DNA of 64,000 nt from an uncultured bacterium (lineage in GTDB: Bacteria > Planctomycetota > JAJSAM01 > JAJVHW01). This document shows, piece after piece, positions 1 through 8,212 of this stretch. The translations under genes and the position numbers were made by a program. Within the stretch, counting starts at the first letter, position 1. Each line of letters begins with the position of its first letter. The notes under the pieces were generated by a model, which worked only from the letters and a program-made list of their open reading frames with translations, searched no databases and was not told where the DNA came from. The stretch is from contig CALKVK010000012.1 in assembly GCA_937996235.1 (NCBI GenBank), positions 62,001-126,000 of the forward strand, given 5' to 3'.

Positions 1-45
1 TCCCCGTCCGCCGCCGGGCGGGCGGCCGCCGCGCGCCCCGGGAGG

Positions 46-85
46 CCCGTCAGTTGCGCTCGAGCCCCGTCAGTTGCGCTCGAGC
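46..85. repeat. 20-bp perfect tandem duplication at the 3' end of the TPR gene
   Basis: Positions 46-65 and 66-85 are identical 20-mers (CCCGTCAGTTGCGCTCGAGC). Each copy carries the last codons and a TGA in the minus-strand sense. The gene now stops in the right-hand copy (TGA at 70-72), and the left copy lies just beyond it as an out-of-frame echo. It looks like a recent slippage or unequal-repair event that left the protein intact. The 45 bases to its left show no feature I can support. Confidence 0.85.
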
Positions 86-3000
86 AGGGCGCGCGCGCGC
101 GCGGAGAGCGCGTCGTCGCGCGAGAGGCCGAGCGCCGCGCGCGCCACGGAGCGGGCGTCGTCGTCGCGGCCGAGGTCCGCGAGCGTCTCGGCGCGCTCCA
201 CCGCGGCGAGCGCGCGCGCGCGCAGCGCGTCGGCGCCCGGCCGCCCGGCCAGCAGCTCGTCGGCGCGCGTCCAGCTCGCGACCGCCTCGGCGAGCAGGCC
301 CGAGGCGCGCTCGCAGAAGGCGCGCGTGTCCCAGTAGCTCGGCTCCCCGGGCCGCGCCTCCGTCGCGAAGCGCGCGTAGCGCAGCGCCGTCGGGGAGCGC
401 GGGGAGCCCTGCGCGATGCACCATGCCGCGTTGTTCGCGGCGGCGTGGAGCGACGCGTCGAGCTCGAGCGCGCGCACGAACTGCGTGGCGGCGAGCTCGA
501 CGCGCCCGGAGTGCAGCTCGACGAGACCCAGCACGAAGCGCACGCGCGGTTCGTCGCGGCGGTCGAGCGGCGTCGTGGGACGGTCGTCGACCCACGCGCC
601 CGTGAGGTCGCGGCAGACGGCGCGCGCCTCGTCCATGCGCCCGAGGTCGGCGAGGGCCTCGGCCTGCACGAGCCGTGCGGCGTGACGTGCCGTGCCGTCC
701 ACGCGCGCATCGGCGAGCACGGTCGCGCACGCCTCGAGCGCGTCCTCGGGACGCTGCACCAGCTTCACGAGCACGTCGGCGCGGAGCGCGCGCGCGAGCG
801 GCTGCGTGCGCTCCCCCGCCTGCGCGACCGCGCGGTCGGCGGCGGCGAGGGCGTCGTCGCGCCGGCCGAGGTCGCCGAGCAGCGCCACGAGCTGCGACTG
901 CGCCTCGACGTCGTCCGGGTCGCGGGCCGCGGCCGCCGTCGCGTTCTCGACGGCGAGCGCGACGAGCTCGGGTCGGCGCGCCAGCGAGCGCGTGAGCACG
1001 TGCGCGGCGCGCGCCTGCTGCGGACGCTGCGCGATGCGCGCCCCCACGAACGCCACGGCGGCCCGCGCGTCCCCGCTGCGCACCAGCGCCTCGGCGTAGC
1101 CGAGCAGCGCGAGCTCGTCGGAGGCGTCCTCGGCCGCCGCACGCAGGATCTCGAGCGCGCGCGGGAGCTCGCCCGTCTGCAGCTCGACGAGACCGCGCAG
1201 CGTCGCCGCGCGCTCGACGGCGTCGCCCCGGCGGTCGAGCTCGTCGAGCTGCCGGCGCGCGCCCTCGAAGTCGCCGGCCTCGAAGCGCGCGGCGAGGGCG
1301 CGGCGCCGCAGCCCCGCGGCGAGCGCGGGATCCGCGGCGGCGAGCGCCGCCACGGCGACGTCGCCGGCCTCGCGCACGTCGCCGCGCGCGAGCAGCACGT
1401 CGACGAGGCGCTCCGCCGCGGGCACGAGCCCGGGGTCGCCGCGCAGCGCGTCGCGCAGGAGGCGCTCGGACCCCGCGCCTTCGCCCGCATCGACGGCCGC
1501 GAGGTAGAGGCGCTCGGCCACCGCGCGCCCGAGCGCGGCGCGTGCGCCCGGCAGCCACAGCGCGCGGCGCAGGAAGGGGACCGCCGCGGCGCGGCGTCCC
1601 GCGCGGAAGCACGCGTCGCCTGCCACGAACTGCACGTCGGCGTCCCACTGCAGGAGCTCCGCCGCACGCGTCAGCGGTCCCGTGGCCGCGTCGAATGCGC
1701 CGTCGGCGAAGAGCACGCGCCCCTCGAGATACGCGCCGAGGGCTTCGCCGCCGGCGTCGCCGAGCGCCTGCACCGCGGCGCGCGCCTCGGCGACACGCGA
1801 CGCCAGGTCGGGCTCCTCGAGGTCGGACCCGGTCAGGAGCACGACGAGCGCGCGCACGGCGGGGACGTCGCGGGCGTCGCGCCGCACCGCCGCGCGCAGC
1901 GCCGTGAGCGCGGCGCCGGGATGCCCCTCGCGCACGTGGCGGATCGCGACCGCGACCGGCGACGACCACACGTCGCCGCCCGCGTCCACGCCGCGCGAGG
2001 CGTGCGTCGCGAGGACGATCTCGAGACTGCGGCGTTCCCCGTCGTCGGCGGCGCGCGCGAGCATCGTCCACGCGTCGCGCTCGCGGCCGCCGCGCAGGTA
2101 CGACTCGGTGAGCAGCACGCGCACGACGGCGTCCGCCGCGGGGTCCGCCGCGAGCAGCTCGAGGTCCTCGACCGCCCCGCTCCACTCGTCGCGGCGCATC
2201 CGCGCCTCGGCACGCAGGCGGCGCGCGGCCGCGTCGCCCGGGCGCCGCGCGAGGTATGCCGTCGTCCACGCGATCGCCGCACCGTCGTCGCCCGCGCGCG
2301 CGGCGAGGCGCGCCGCGGCCACGACGACCTGCCCGTCGAAGGGCCGCAGGCGCAACGCCTCCGCGGCCGCCGCGGACGCGCGCAGCGGCGCCTCGGCGGT
2401 CGGCGTGCGCGACCACGCCGTCGCGAGCGCCAGCCACGCCTCGGACGACCAGGGGCGCCGGCTCGCGACCGCCTCGAACGTGGCGCGGGCCGCGTCGGTC
2501 GCGCCCGCGTCGAGCTGCGCGCGGCCCAGCTCGTAGGCCGCCTCGGGCGCTTCCGGGTAGCGCGCCACGAGGTCCTCGAACACGGCGACCCGCGCCGCGG
2601 GCGTCGCACCGGGACGCGTCGCGGCGAGCCGCGCTCGGCAGAGATCGGCCGGCAGCGTGTCGTCGACACCCGCCGCGGCCGCGGCGTACGCGGCGGCGGC
2701 GGCGTCGAAGCGGCCGAGGTCGCGCAGCACGTCGCCCTGCACGAGCCGCGACTCGCCGCGCGCCTGCGGCGCCGCGACGGCCGCGTCCGCGAGCGCCAGC
2801 GCCTCCTCCAGGCGGCCCGCCCGCCGCGCGAGCTCGGCGCGCGTCGCACGCACCGCGCCGAGCAGGTCGTGCGCGTCGGGCACCGCCGCGAGCGCGGCGA
2901 CGGCGGCGTCCTCGCGCCCGTCGGCGACGAACAGGTCGGCCGCAGCCGCCACGATCTCCGGCGCCGGCGACGCCCCGAGCGCCTGCGCCACGAGCGCCCG

Positions 3001-4143
3001 CGCGCCGTCGGTGTCGGACTGCGCGAGGCGCACGCGCGCGGCGGTCAGCAGCAGACGCGCGCGCAGCCGCGGATCCGCCGCGTCGCCGGCCGCGGCGCAC
3101 TCGGCGAGCCCGGCGTCGCAGCTCTCGGCAGCGTGCGTCGCACGGCCCTCCGCCAGAGCGAGCTCGGCGGCGAGCCACTCGCCGAGGCCCGGGCTGACGG
3201 CGTCCTGCGGCGCGCGCGCGACGGCCTCGCGGGCCCGCGCCAGCGCGTGCGCCAGCTCCGGCGGGTAGCGCTCGGGCGGCACGCCCCCGACCATGCGCAG
3301 CCGCAGCAGCGCGATGCGCACGAGCGTCTGCGCGTCGGCGGCGCCGGCCCCGGCCGCGCGCTCGTACGCGTCGAGCGCGGCGGCGCGGTCGGGGCGCACG
3401 CGGTCGAGCTCGAGGTCGGCGGCGAGCCGCCAGATCGACGCGGGCGCGTTCGACCAGCGGGCAGCGAGGCGCGCGTGGTCGCGCGCCTCCTCGACGCGTC
3501 CGAGCTGCGCGAGCTGGAGCGCGAGGAGCGTGTGCGCCGGGCCGTGCCGCGGCGCGAGCTCGACGGCGCGCTGCGCCTCGCGCACGACGAACTCGGGGGA
3601 CGTCCCGAGCCGCGCGTCCGCGAGGGCCAGCGAGTGCCACGCGTCGGCGTCGTGCGGACGCATGTCGACGAGCTGCCGCGCGTACATCCGCGCCTCGCGC
3701 CAGTCCTCGCGCGCGAACGCGTCGCTCGCGGCCTGCTCGATGCGCCACGGCTGGAGCTCGCTGCGGCGCTGGTAGCGCGACAGCGCGAAGAGCGTCGGCA
3801 GACCGACGAGTGCGGTCGTGACCAGCGCGGCGCGCGCGGCGCGGCGCAGCGTCGGCACGACGCTCCAGCGCGCGTGGAGGAGCCGCTGCCCGCACGCACC
3901 GCAGCGCTCGTCGAACACGTGGGCGCGCGCACCGCACTCGCAGAGGCGCGTCAGGCCGTCGCGGCAGCGGACGCACGTCTCCTGCGAGCGGTCCTGGCGC
4001 GCGCCGCAGCCGGGGCAACGCCCGCGCACGTCGCCCCTGGGCGGAGGCGGCGGCGCGGAGGGCTGCGGCGCAGGCGATGGCGAGGGCTGCGCGGGAACGT
4101 CCAACCGGCTCTCCAGGGCGTCAGCGTAACACGGCGATTGCAC
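70..4143 (-). CDS. Zinc-ribbon, single-TM, TPR-repeat membrane protein
   Basis: A large scaffold-type protein of about 1350 residues. The N-terminus, about residues 40-95, has a run of CxxC pairs (CPGCG, CVRC, CECG, CGACG), which reads as one or two zinc ribbons. A hydrophobic segment follows (ALVTTALVGLPTLFAL). The rest is Ala/Arg/Leu-rich helical repeats with TPR spacing (for example WHSLALADARLG and LGYAEALVRSGDARAA). The layout suggests a cytosolic zinc module with a long TPR solenoid on the other side of the membrane, but the topology is inferred. TPRs bind protein partners; no enzymatic motif is visible. The start is uncertain: GTG at 4143 is the longest, while a TTG at 4104 has a better-placed GGAGAG. 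It lies 36 bp downstream of the sigma-54 activator gene on the same strand, so cotranscription is possible. Confidence 0.75.
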   Translation of the reverse strand: MQSPCYADALESRLDVPAQPSPSPAPQPSAPPPPPRGDVRGRCPGCGARQDRSQETCVRCRDGLTRLCECGARAHVFDERCGACGQRLLHARWSVVPTLRRAARAALVTTALVGLPTLFALSRYQRRSELQPWRIEQAASDAFAREDWREARMYARQLVDMRPHDADAWHSLALADARLGTSPEFVVREAQRAVELAPRHGPAHTLLALQLAQLGRVEEARDHARLAARWSNAPASIWRLAADLELDRVRPDRAAALDAYERAAGAGAADAQTLVRIALLRLRMVGGVPPERYPPELAHALARAREAVARAPQDAVSPGLGEWLAAELALAEGRATHAAESCDAGLAECAAAGDAADPRLRARLLLTAARVRLAQSDTDGARALVAQALGASPAPEIVAAAADLFVADGREDAAVAALAAVPDAHDLLGAVRATRAELARRAGRLEEALALADAAVAAPQARGESRLVQGDVLRDLGRFDAAAAAYAAAAAGVDDTLPADLCRARLAATRPGATPAARVAVFEDLVARYPEAPEAAYELGRAQLDAGATDAARATFEAVASRRPWSSEAWLALATAWSRTPTAEAPLRASAAAAEALRLRPFDGQVVVAAARLAARAGDDGAAIAWTTAYLARRPGDAAARRLRAEARMRRDEWSGAVEDLELLAADPAADAVVRVLLTESYLRGGRERDAWTMLARAADDGERRSLEIVLATHASRGVDAGGDVWSSPVAVAIRHVREGHPGAALTALRAAVRRDARDVPAVRALVVLLTGSDLEEPDLASRVAEARAAVQALGDAGGEALGAYLEGRVLFADGAFDAATGPLTRAAELLQWDADVQFVAGDACFRAGRRAAAVPFLRRALWLPGARAALGRAVAERLYLAAVDAGEGAGSERLLRDALRGDPGLVPAAERLVDVLLARGDVREAGDVAVAALAAADPALAAGLRRRALAARFEAGDFEGARRQLDELDRRGDAVERAATLRGLVELQTGELPRALEILRAAAEDASDELALLGYAEALVRSGDARAAVAFVGARIAQRPQQARAAHVLTRSLARRPELVALAVENATAAAARDPDDVEAQSQLVALLGDLGRRDDALAAADRAVAQAGERTQPLARALRADVLVKLVQRPEDALEACATVLADARVDGTARHAARLVQAEALADLGRMDEARAVCRDLTGAWVDDRPTTPLDRRDEPRVRFVLGLVELHSGRVELAATQFVRALELDASLHAAANNAAWCIAQGSPRSPTALRYARFATEARPGEPSYWDTRAFCERASGLLAEAVASWTRADELLAGRPGADALRARALAAVERAETLADLGRDDDARSVARAALGLSRDDALSARARALLERN

Positions 4144-4179
4144 CCGTCGGCGGCGTGCGGCAGGAGGAGTTCCGCACGG

Positions 4180-5700
4180 TCACGCGTACTCGCCGGGCGT
4201 AACGGCGAACGCCCGCATGCGCTTCCAGAGCGTCACGCGGCTGCAGCCGAGCAGCTCCGCCGCCGCCGCGCGGCGCCCGCGCGTGCGCCGGAGCGCCGCG
4301 ACGATCCGCGCGCGCTCGCCGTCCGCGTCGGCCGGGCGCGCCGCCGCGTCGCCGCCGGCGCGCAGCTCCTCGGGCAGGTCCGCGATCTCGATGCGCGGGC
4401 CGCGCACCGTGACGAACGCGTGCTCGAGGGCGTTGCGGAGCTGCCGCACGTTCCCGGGCCAGGCGTGCGCGCAGAGCAGACGCAGCGCGTCGGGCGCGAC
4501 CGCGCGGACGTCGCGCCCCGTGCTGCGCGCGAGCGCGCCGACGAAGCTGTCCACGAGTGCGGGGACGTCCTCGCGCCGCTCGCGCAGGGGCGGCATGTGG
4601 ATCTCGAACACGCGCACGCGGTAGTAGAAGTCCTCGCGCAGGCGGCCCTCGTCGCGCAGCGCCGCGAGGTCGCGGTTCGTCGCGCTGACGATGCGCGCCT
4701 CGAGCGGCCGCTCGCGGTCCTCGCCGAGGCGCCGGTACGTGCGCGACTCGAGGGCGCGCAGCAGCTTCACCTGCACCGCCGCCGAGACGTCCCCGATCTC
4801 GTCGAGGAAGAGCGTGCCGCGTCCGACGGACGCGAACGCGCCGTCGCGGTCCCCCACGGCGCCCGTGAAGGCGCCGCGCGCGTGGCCGAACAGCTCGCTC
4901 TCGAGCAGCGTGTCCGGCAGCGCGCTGCAGTTGATGGCGAAGAACGGCTCCGCGGCGCGCGGTCCGAGGGCGTGGATCGCCCGCGCCGCGAGCTCCTTGC
5001 CGGTGCCGGACTCGCCCGTCAGGAGCACGTTCGCGCTGCTCTCGGCCGCGCAGCGGATGCGCGCGAGGACCGCCTGCAGAGCGGCGCTCGTGCCGACGAG
5101 CGAGCCCGGCGGCGTCCCCGCCCCCCGCCGGGGCTCGGGCGCGCGGCGCGGCGCGGCGCGGCGCTCGAGCGCGGCGCGCAGCAGGCGCTCCTGCTCGAGG
5201 GCGTGGGCGTGGTCGCGGCGCAGGCCGTGCGCCGCGCTCAGCCGGCGGCGCAGCTCGAGGCACGAGCGCAGGCGCGCCTCGAGCAGGCGCGGATCGACCG
5301 GCTTCGGCAGCACGTCGGCCGCGCCCTGCTCCAGGCAGCGCGCCGCGGTCTCGGCCTCGTGCGCGCCGGAGACGACGACCACCGGCACGTCGCTCGTCTC
5401 CGGTCGCTGCCGCAGCCGCTGCAGCGTCTCGTGGCCGTCCATGCCGGGCATCGCGAGGTCCAGGAGGATCGCGGCGGGCGGCGCCGACGCCGACGCCGCC
5501 AGCGCCGCGGCGCCCGACGCGAACAGCGCGACGTCGTAGCCGAGTGCGACGACCAGGTCGCCGAGAGTGCGACGCGCCGGCTCGTCGTCGTCGACGACGA
5601 AGACGCGCCGGCGCGCGTCCACCTCGTCCGTCTCGTGCACCGCGTGCGCGACCGCTGCGGTGTTCAGCGGCTGCCGGGCGGCGTTCACGGCGTCGTCCAT
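4180..5700 (-). CDS. Sigma-54-dependent response regulator (NtrC family)
   Basis: An enhancer-binding activator of sigma-54 RNA polymerase with three domains. The receiver lies at about residues 30-150, with the acidic pair in VVDDDEP, the phospho-acceptor Asp in LLDLAMPGMDG and the Lys in PKP. The AAA+ domain lies at about 180-405 with Walker A GESGTGKE, the sigma-54 contact loop GAFTGA and Walker B LFLDEIGD. A Fis-type helix-turn-helix ends the protein (RAAAAELLGCSRVTLWKRM). I chose ATG at 5700, giving 506 aa, because GGGAGG sits 8 nt upstream; the frame is open further upstream but that part has no domain. It is divergent from the receiver/degenerate-kinase gene at 6071, which has a sigma-54 promoter, so that gene is a likely target. 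The cognate kinase is not adjacent. Confidence 0.93.
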   Translation of the reverse strand: MDDAVNAARQPLNTAAVAHAVHETDEVDARRRVFVVDDDEPARRTLGDLVVALGYDVALFASGAAALAASASAPPAAILLDLAMPGMDGHETLQRLRQRPETSDVPVVVVSGAHEAETAARCLEQGAADVLPKPVDPRLLEARLRSCLELRRRLSAAHGLRRDHAHALEQERLLRAALERRAAPRRAPEPRRGAGTPPGSLVGTSAALQAVLARIRCAAESSANVLLTGESGTGKELAARAIHALGPRAAEPFFAINCSALPDTLLESELFGHARGAFTGAVGDRDGAFASVGRGTLFLDEIGDVSAAVQVKLLRALESRTYRRLGEDRERPLEARIVSATNRDLAALRDEGRLREDFYYRVRVFEIHMPPLRERREDVPALVDSFVGALARSTGRDVRAVAPDALRLLCAHAWPGNVRQLRNALEHAFVTVRGPRIEIADLPEELRAGGDAAARPADADGERARIVAALRRTRGRRAAAAELLGCSRVTLWKRMRAFAVTPGEYA

Positions 5701-5781
5701 CGCGGGGCACCTCCCGCGGCCGTATCGGCTGCAAGAGGCGTGCGACTCCAGCGTTGCGGCGCTCGCGCGGCGGCCCGCGCG

Positions 5782-5820
5782 ACGTTCACGCGCGTTCAGC
5801 CGGGCGTTCACCGACGTTCG
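5782..5820. promoter_or_regulatory. CGTTCA direct-repeat array, candidate activator binding sites
   Basis: CGTTCA occurs at 5783-5788, 5793-5798 and 5805-5810, followed by CGTTCG at 5815-5820. The starts are 10, 12 and 10 bp apart, about one helical turn. The array lies about 170-200 bp upstream of the sigma-54 promoter at 5983 and within the 5' leader of the divergent activator gene. That is a typical distance for upstream activating sites of NtrC-family proteins. Binding by the adjacent activator is inferred, not shown. Confidence 0.45.
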
Positions 5821-5917
5821 GCGGCGCGCTCCGCCGCGCCCGCGCCGAGCCTGGGCGCACGCGTCGCCCCGCGCTCGTGCGCCCGCCGCGGGGACGTCCG
5901 CGCGCCGCGCCGCCGGT

Positions 5918-5960
5918 TCGATACGATGTCACAACTACTTATCAACAATACGCTTGCGAT
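5918..5960. promoter_or_regulatory. AT-rich island between divergent regulators
   Basis: This is one of the few AT-rich stretches in the window. It lies between the CGTTCA repeats and the sigma-54 promoter. It contains TATCAA, the first half of the IHF consensus, so it could bend DNA to bring activator and polymerase together. On the minus strand TTGATA (5945-5940) and TATCGA (5923-5918) are 16 bp apart and could form a weak sigma-70 promoter for the activator gene. Both readings are tentative. The remaining non-coding DNA between 5701 and 6070 shows nothing else I can name. Confidence 0.35.
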
Positions 5961-5982
5961 GACGCAGGAGAACGCGCGGACG

Positions 5983-5998
5983 TGGCCCGGCGCTTGCT
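5983..5998 (+). promoter_or_regulatory. Sigma-54 (-24/-12) promoter
   Basis: The sequence TGGCCCG-N4-TTGCT matches the TGGCACG-N4-TTGCW consensus at every specified position except A to C at the fifth base. The invariant GG (5984-5985) and GC (5996-5997) doublets have the correct 10-bp gap. Transcription would begin near 6010, about 60 nt before the ATG at 6071. A sigma-54 activator gene is divergent next to it. Confidence 0.7.
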
Positions 5999-6070
5999 AT
6001 GCCGAACGTCGGCGCGGCCCGCGCGTGGAGAAGGGCGGGGACGCTGCGCCGTGTGGAGGAGCGCGCAGAC

Positions 6071-7306
6071 ATGACGAACGTGCAGGGTGTGGTGCTCGTG
6101 GTCGACGACCACGACCTGAGCCGGGCGACCATGGCGGAGTTCCTGGAGGCGCTCGGGTACGGCGTGGTCCAGGCGCGGTCCGGCGACGAGGCGCTCGAGC
6201 GGCTCGTGGAGGGGCGCGCCGACGTGGCGATCCTCGACCTCTACATGCCCGGGCTCTCGGGCCTCGAGGTCGTGCGCGCCGCGCAGGAGAGCCAGGAGTC
6301 CGCGCGCACGCCGATCATCGTGCTGACGGGCAGCCTGGACGCCGACGACGAGATGCGCTCGATCGAGGCCGGCGCCTTCGCGTTCCTGAGCAAGCCGTGC
6401 CCGCCGTCGCGCCTCGAGGCGTGGGTGGCGGCGGCGATGCGCCGCGCCGTCGTGCGGGCCGAGGCAGCCGACGCGGCGCGCCGCGCGGCCGCCGAGCAGG
6501 CGGCCCTCGAGGGCCGCGTCCACGAGCTCGCGACGCGCATCGCGGAGCTCGAGCGCGACCGCTCGGAGCTCGAGGACACGACACGACTCCTGCGCCGCGA
6601 CGTCCACCGCCGCCCGCAGCCGACGCGCTGTCGCGGCTGCGAGCGCCTGCGCAGCGCCGGGCTCGAGCTGGCGCGCACGCGCGAGTGGCTCGTCGCGCGC
6701 ATCGAGGCCGAGGCGCAGCGCGCGCGCGCCGCCGACGCGCAGCCGGTGGCCGACGCGCTCGACCGCGCGCGCCGCCTCGTGGAGATGAGCGCGCTGCGGC
6801 TGCAGACGCGCACGTTCTCGGAGCACGCGCCGGTGCGTGTGCACTCCGTGCCCGAGCTGCTCGCGGACGCGCGCATCTGGGCGGCGGCGCGGCACGCGCC
6901 GGCCGAGGAGCTGATCCGCATCGCCGGCGACGGCGAGGTCTCGACGCAGTGCCGCTCGCCGGAGCTCGTCGCGGCCCTCGGCACGCTGCTCGAGGAGTGC
7001 TCGCGCGTCGCGGCGCCCGGCTCGAGCGTCTCCGTGTCGGCGGAGCGCATCCACGACCACGCCGTCGTGCGCATCGTCGCGCATCCGGCCCCCGGCACCG
7101 GCGCCGGCGCGGACGACGCCCCGTGGACGCCGGGGGCGGACGGCCCCGCGGGCCATCCGGGGGCGCTCGGCGGCGCGCTGGCGCTGGCGCACGAGGTGCT
7201 GCGCGCCCTCTCGGGCACCGTCGGCGCGCGGCGCTCGGGCGACGCGCTCGAGGTGGCGCTCGAGCTGCCGCTCGTCGATCCGTCGCCGATCGCGCTGTCC
7301 GTCTGA
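6071..7306 (+). CDS. Receiver domain fused to a degenerate histidine-kinase-like core
   Basis: The receiver domain spans about residues 6-125. It keeps the acidic pair D12/D13, the phospho-acceptor D56 in ILDLYMPG and the Lys in SKP. A charged coiled coil follows (about 135-185), then a CRGC pair and a region with the shape of a kinase core: a helical hairpin, then about 270-405 resembling a HATPase fold that ends GALALAHEVLRALSGTV, close to the G-box region of kinases. I see no H-box histidine with HExxxP, the N-box asparagine appears as Glu (LLEECSRV), and the glycine-rich lid is weak. It is probably a non-catalytic partner-binding module. ATG 6071 is preferred because GGAGGA lies 10 nt upstream; an ATG at 5999 would overlap the sigma-54 promoter. 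Length 411 aa. Confidence 0.8.
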   Translation: MTNVQGVVLVVDDHDLSRATMAEFLEALGYGVVQARSGDEALERLVEGRADVAILDLYMPGLSGLEVVRAAQESQESARTPIIVLTGSLDADDEMRSIEAGAFAFLSKPCPPSRLEAWVAAAMRRAVVRAEAADAARRAAAEQAALEGRVHELATRIAELERDRSELEDTTRLLRRDVHRRPQPTRCRGCERLRSAGLELARTREWLVARIEAEAQRARAADAQPVADALDRARRLVEMSALRLQTRTFSEHAPVRVHSVPELLADARIWAAARHAPAEELIRIAGDGEVSTQCRSPELVAALGTLLEECSRVAAPGSSVSVSAERIHDHAVVRIVAHPAPGTGAGADDAPWTPGADGPAGHPGALGGALALAHEVLRALSGTVGARRSGDALEVALELPLVDPSPIALSV

Positions 7307-7330
7307 GCGCGTCGGCGGCGGCGGCGCAGC

Positions 7331-8212
7331 TCAGTAGCTGCCGGGGTCCTGGCCGCGGAGCACGCTGTTGCCGTCGAAGGTCTCGCGGCGGTCCACGTTC
7401 GGCGGCCGCTCGATCTCGGCGACGGTGAAGCGCCCGCTCTGCGCGAAGAAGCCCGCCGGGTTGTCCCAGACGAGGCGCGAGATCTCGTCGCGGGGCACGC
7501 CCGCGAGCTCGAGCGCGAGAGCCGTGCGCGGCACCCGCAGCGGGTCGCTGACGCCCCAGTCGGCGGCGCTGTTCACGATGAACGTCTCGACGCCGTACTG
7601 CTGGACGATCCGCACCATGCGGTCCACGTCCATCTTCGTGTGCGGGTAGATCGAGAAGCCGGACCAGCAGCCGGAGTCGCGCGTGATGCGGATCGTCTCC
7701 TCGTTGCCGTGGTCGAGCAGCACGTGCTCGAGCGGGATGCCCGACTCGCGGACGATCGCGAGCGAGCGCTCGAAGCCGCGCTTCTTGTCGCGGTGCGGCG
7801 TGTGGACGAGCACCGGCAGCGCGTGGCGCACGGCGAGCTCGAGCTGCGCGGCGAAGAACTCCTCCTCGACCGGCGTCTGGTCGTCGAGCCCGACCTCGCC
7901 GACGCCGACGACGCCGTCCTTCTCGAGGAAGCGCGGCAGCACGGCGAGCACGTCGCGGTTGACGCGCGGTTCGTTCGCCTCGCGCGGGTTGAGCGCGAGC
8001 GTGCAGAAGTGGTGGATGCCCCACTGCCGCGCGCGGAAGCGCTCCCAGCCGACGAGCGTGTCGAAGTAGTCGACGAAGCTGCCGACCGACGTGCGGTTCT
8101 GCCCCAGCCAGAACGCGGGCTCGAGCACCGCGCGGACGCCGCAGAGCGCCATGCGCTCGTAGTCGTCCGTGACGCGGCTGATCATGTGCGCGTGCGGTTC
8201 GAAGATGCGCAT
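7331..8212 (-). CDS. TatD-family metal-dependent hydrolase (ebo-cluster type)
   Basis: A 293-aa TIM-barrel amidohydrolase-like protein. Residues H7 and H9 form the N-terminal HxH metal site. GVGEVGLD carries the bridging Glu, VHTPH and LDHGN supply histidines, and an Asp lies in NSAADWG, all as expected for TatD enzymes. Its ATG overlaps the TGA of the eboA gene by one base (TGATG), so the two are translationally coupled. In ebo clusters an EboA protein commonly sits beside a TatD-like protein, so this is most likely the EboB-type member, thought to act in metabolite processing or export rather than DNA repair. The substrate cannot be read from the sequence. It is convergent with the receiver gene, 24 bp away. 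Confidence 0.88.
   Translation of the reverse strand: MRIFEPHAHMISRVTDDYERMALCGVRAVLEPAFWLGQNRTSVGSFVDYFDTLVGWERFRARQWGIHHFCTLALNPREANEPRVNRDVLAVLPRFLEKDGVVGVGEVGLDDQTPVEEEFFAAQLELAVRHALPVLVHTPHRDKKRGFERSLAIVRESGIPLEHVLLDHGNEETIRITRDSGCWSGFSIYPHTKMDVDRMVRIVQQYGVETFIVNSAADWGVSDPLRVPRTALALELAGVPRDEISRLVWDNPAGFFAQSGRFTVAEIERPPNVDRRETFDGNSVLRGQDPGSY

Noticed and set aside
5999..6070. ATG 5999 as the start of the receiver/degenerate-kinase gene
   Set aside because: It would place the start at the -12 element of the sigma-54 promoter, upstream of the expected transcript start. ATG 6071 has GGAGGA ten bases upstream.
445..7428. A 2327-codon open frame on the plus strand antisense to the TPR and sigma-54 activator genes
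   Set aside because: It is Arg/Ala/His-rich without domains and crosses the well-supported genes on the other strand. Long open antisense frames are expected at this GC content.
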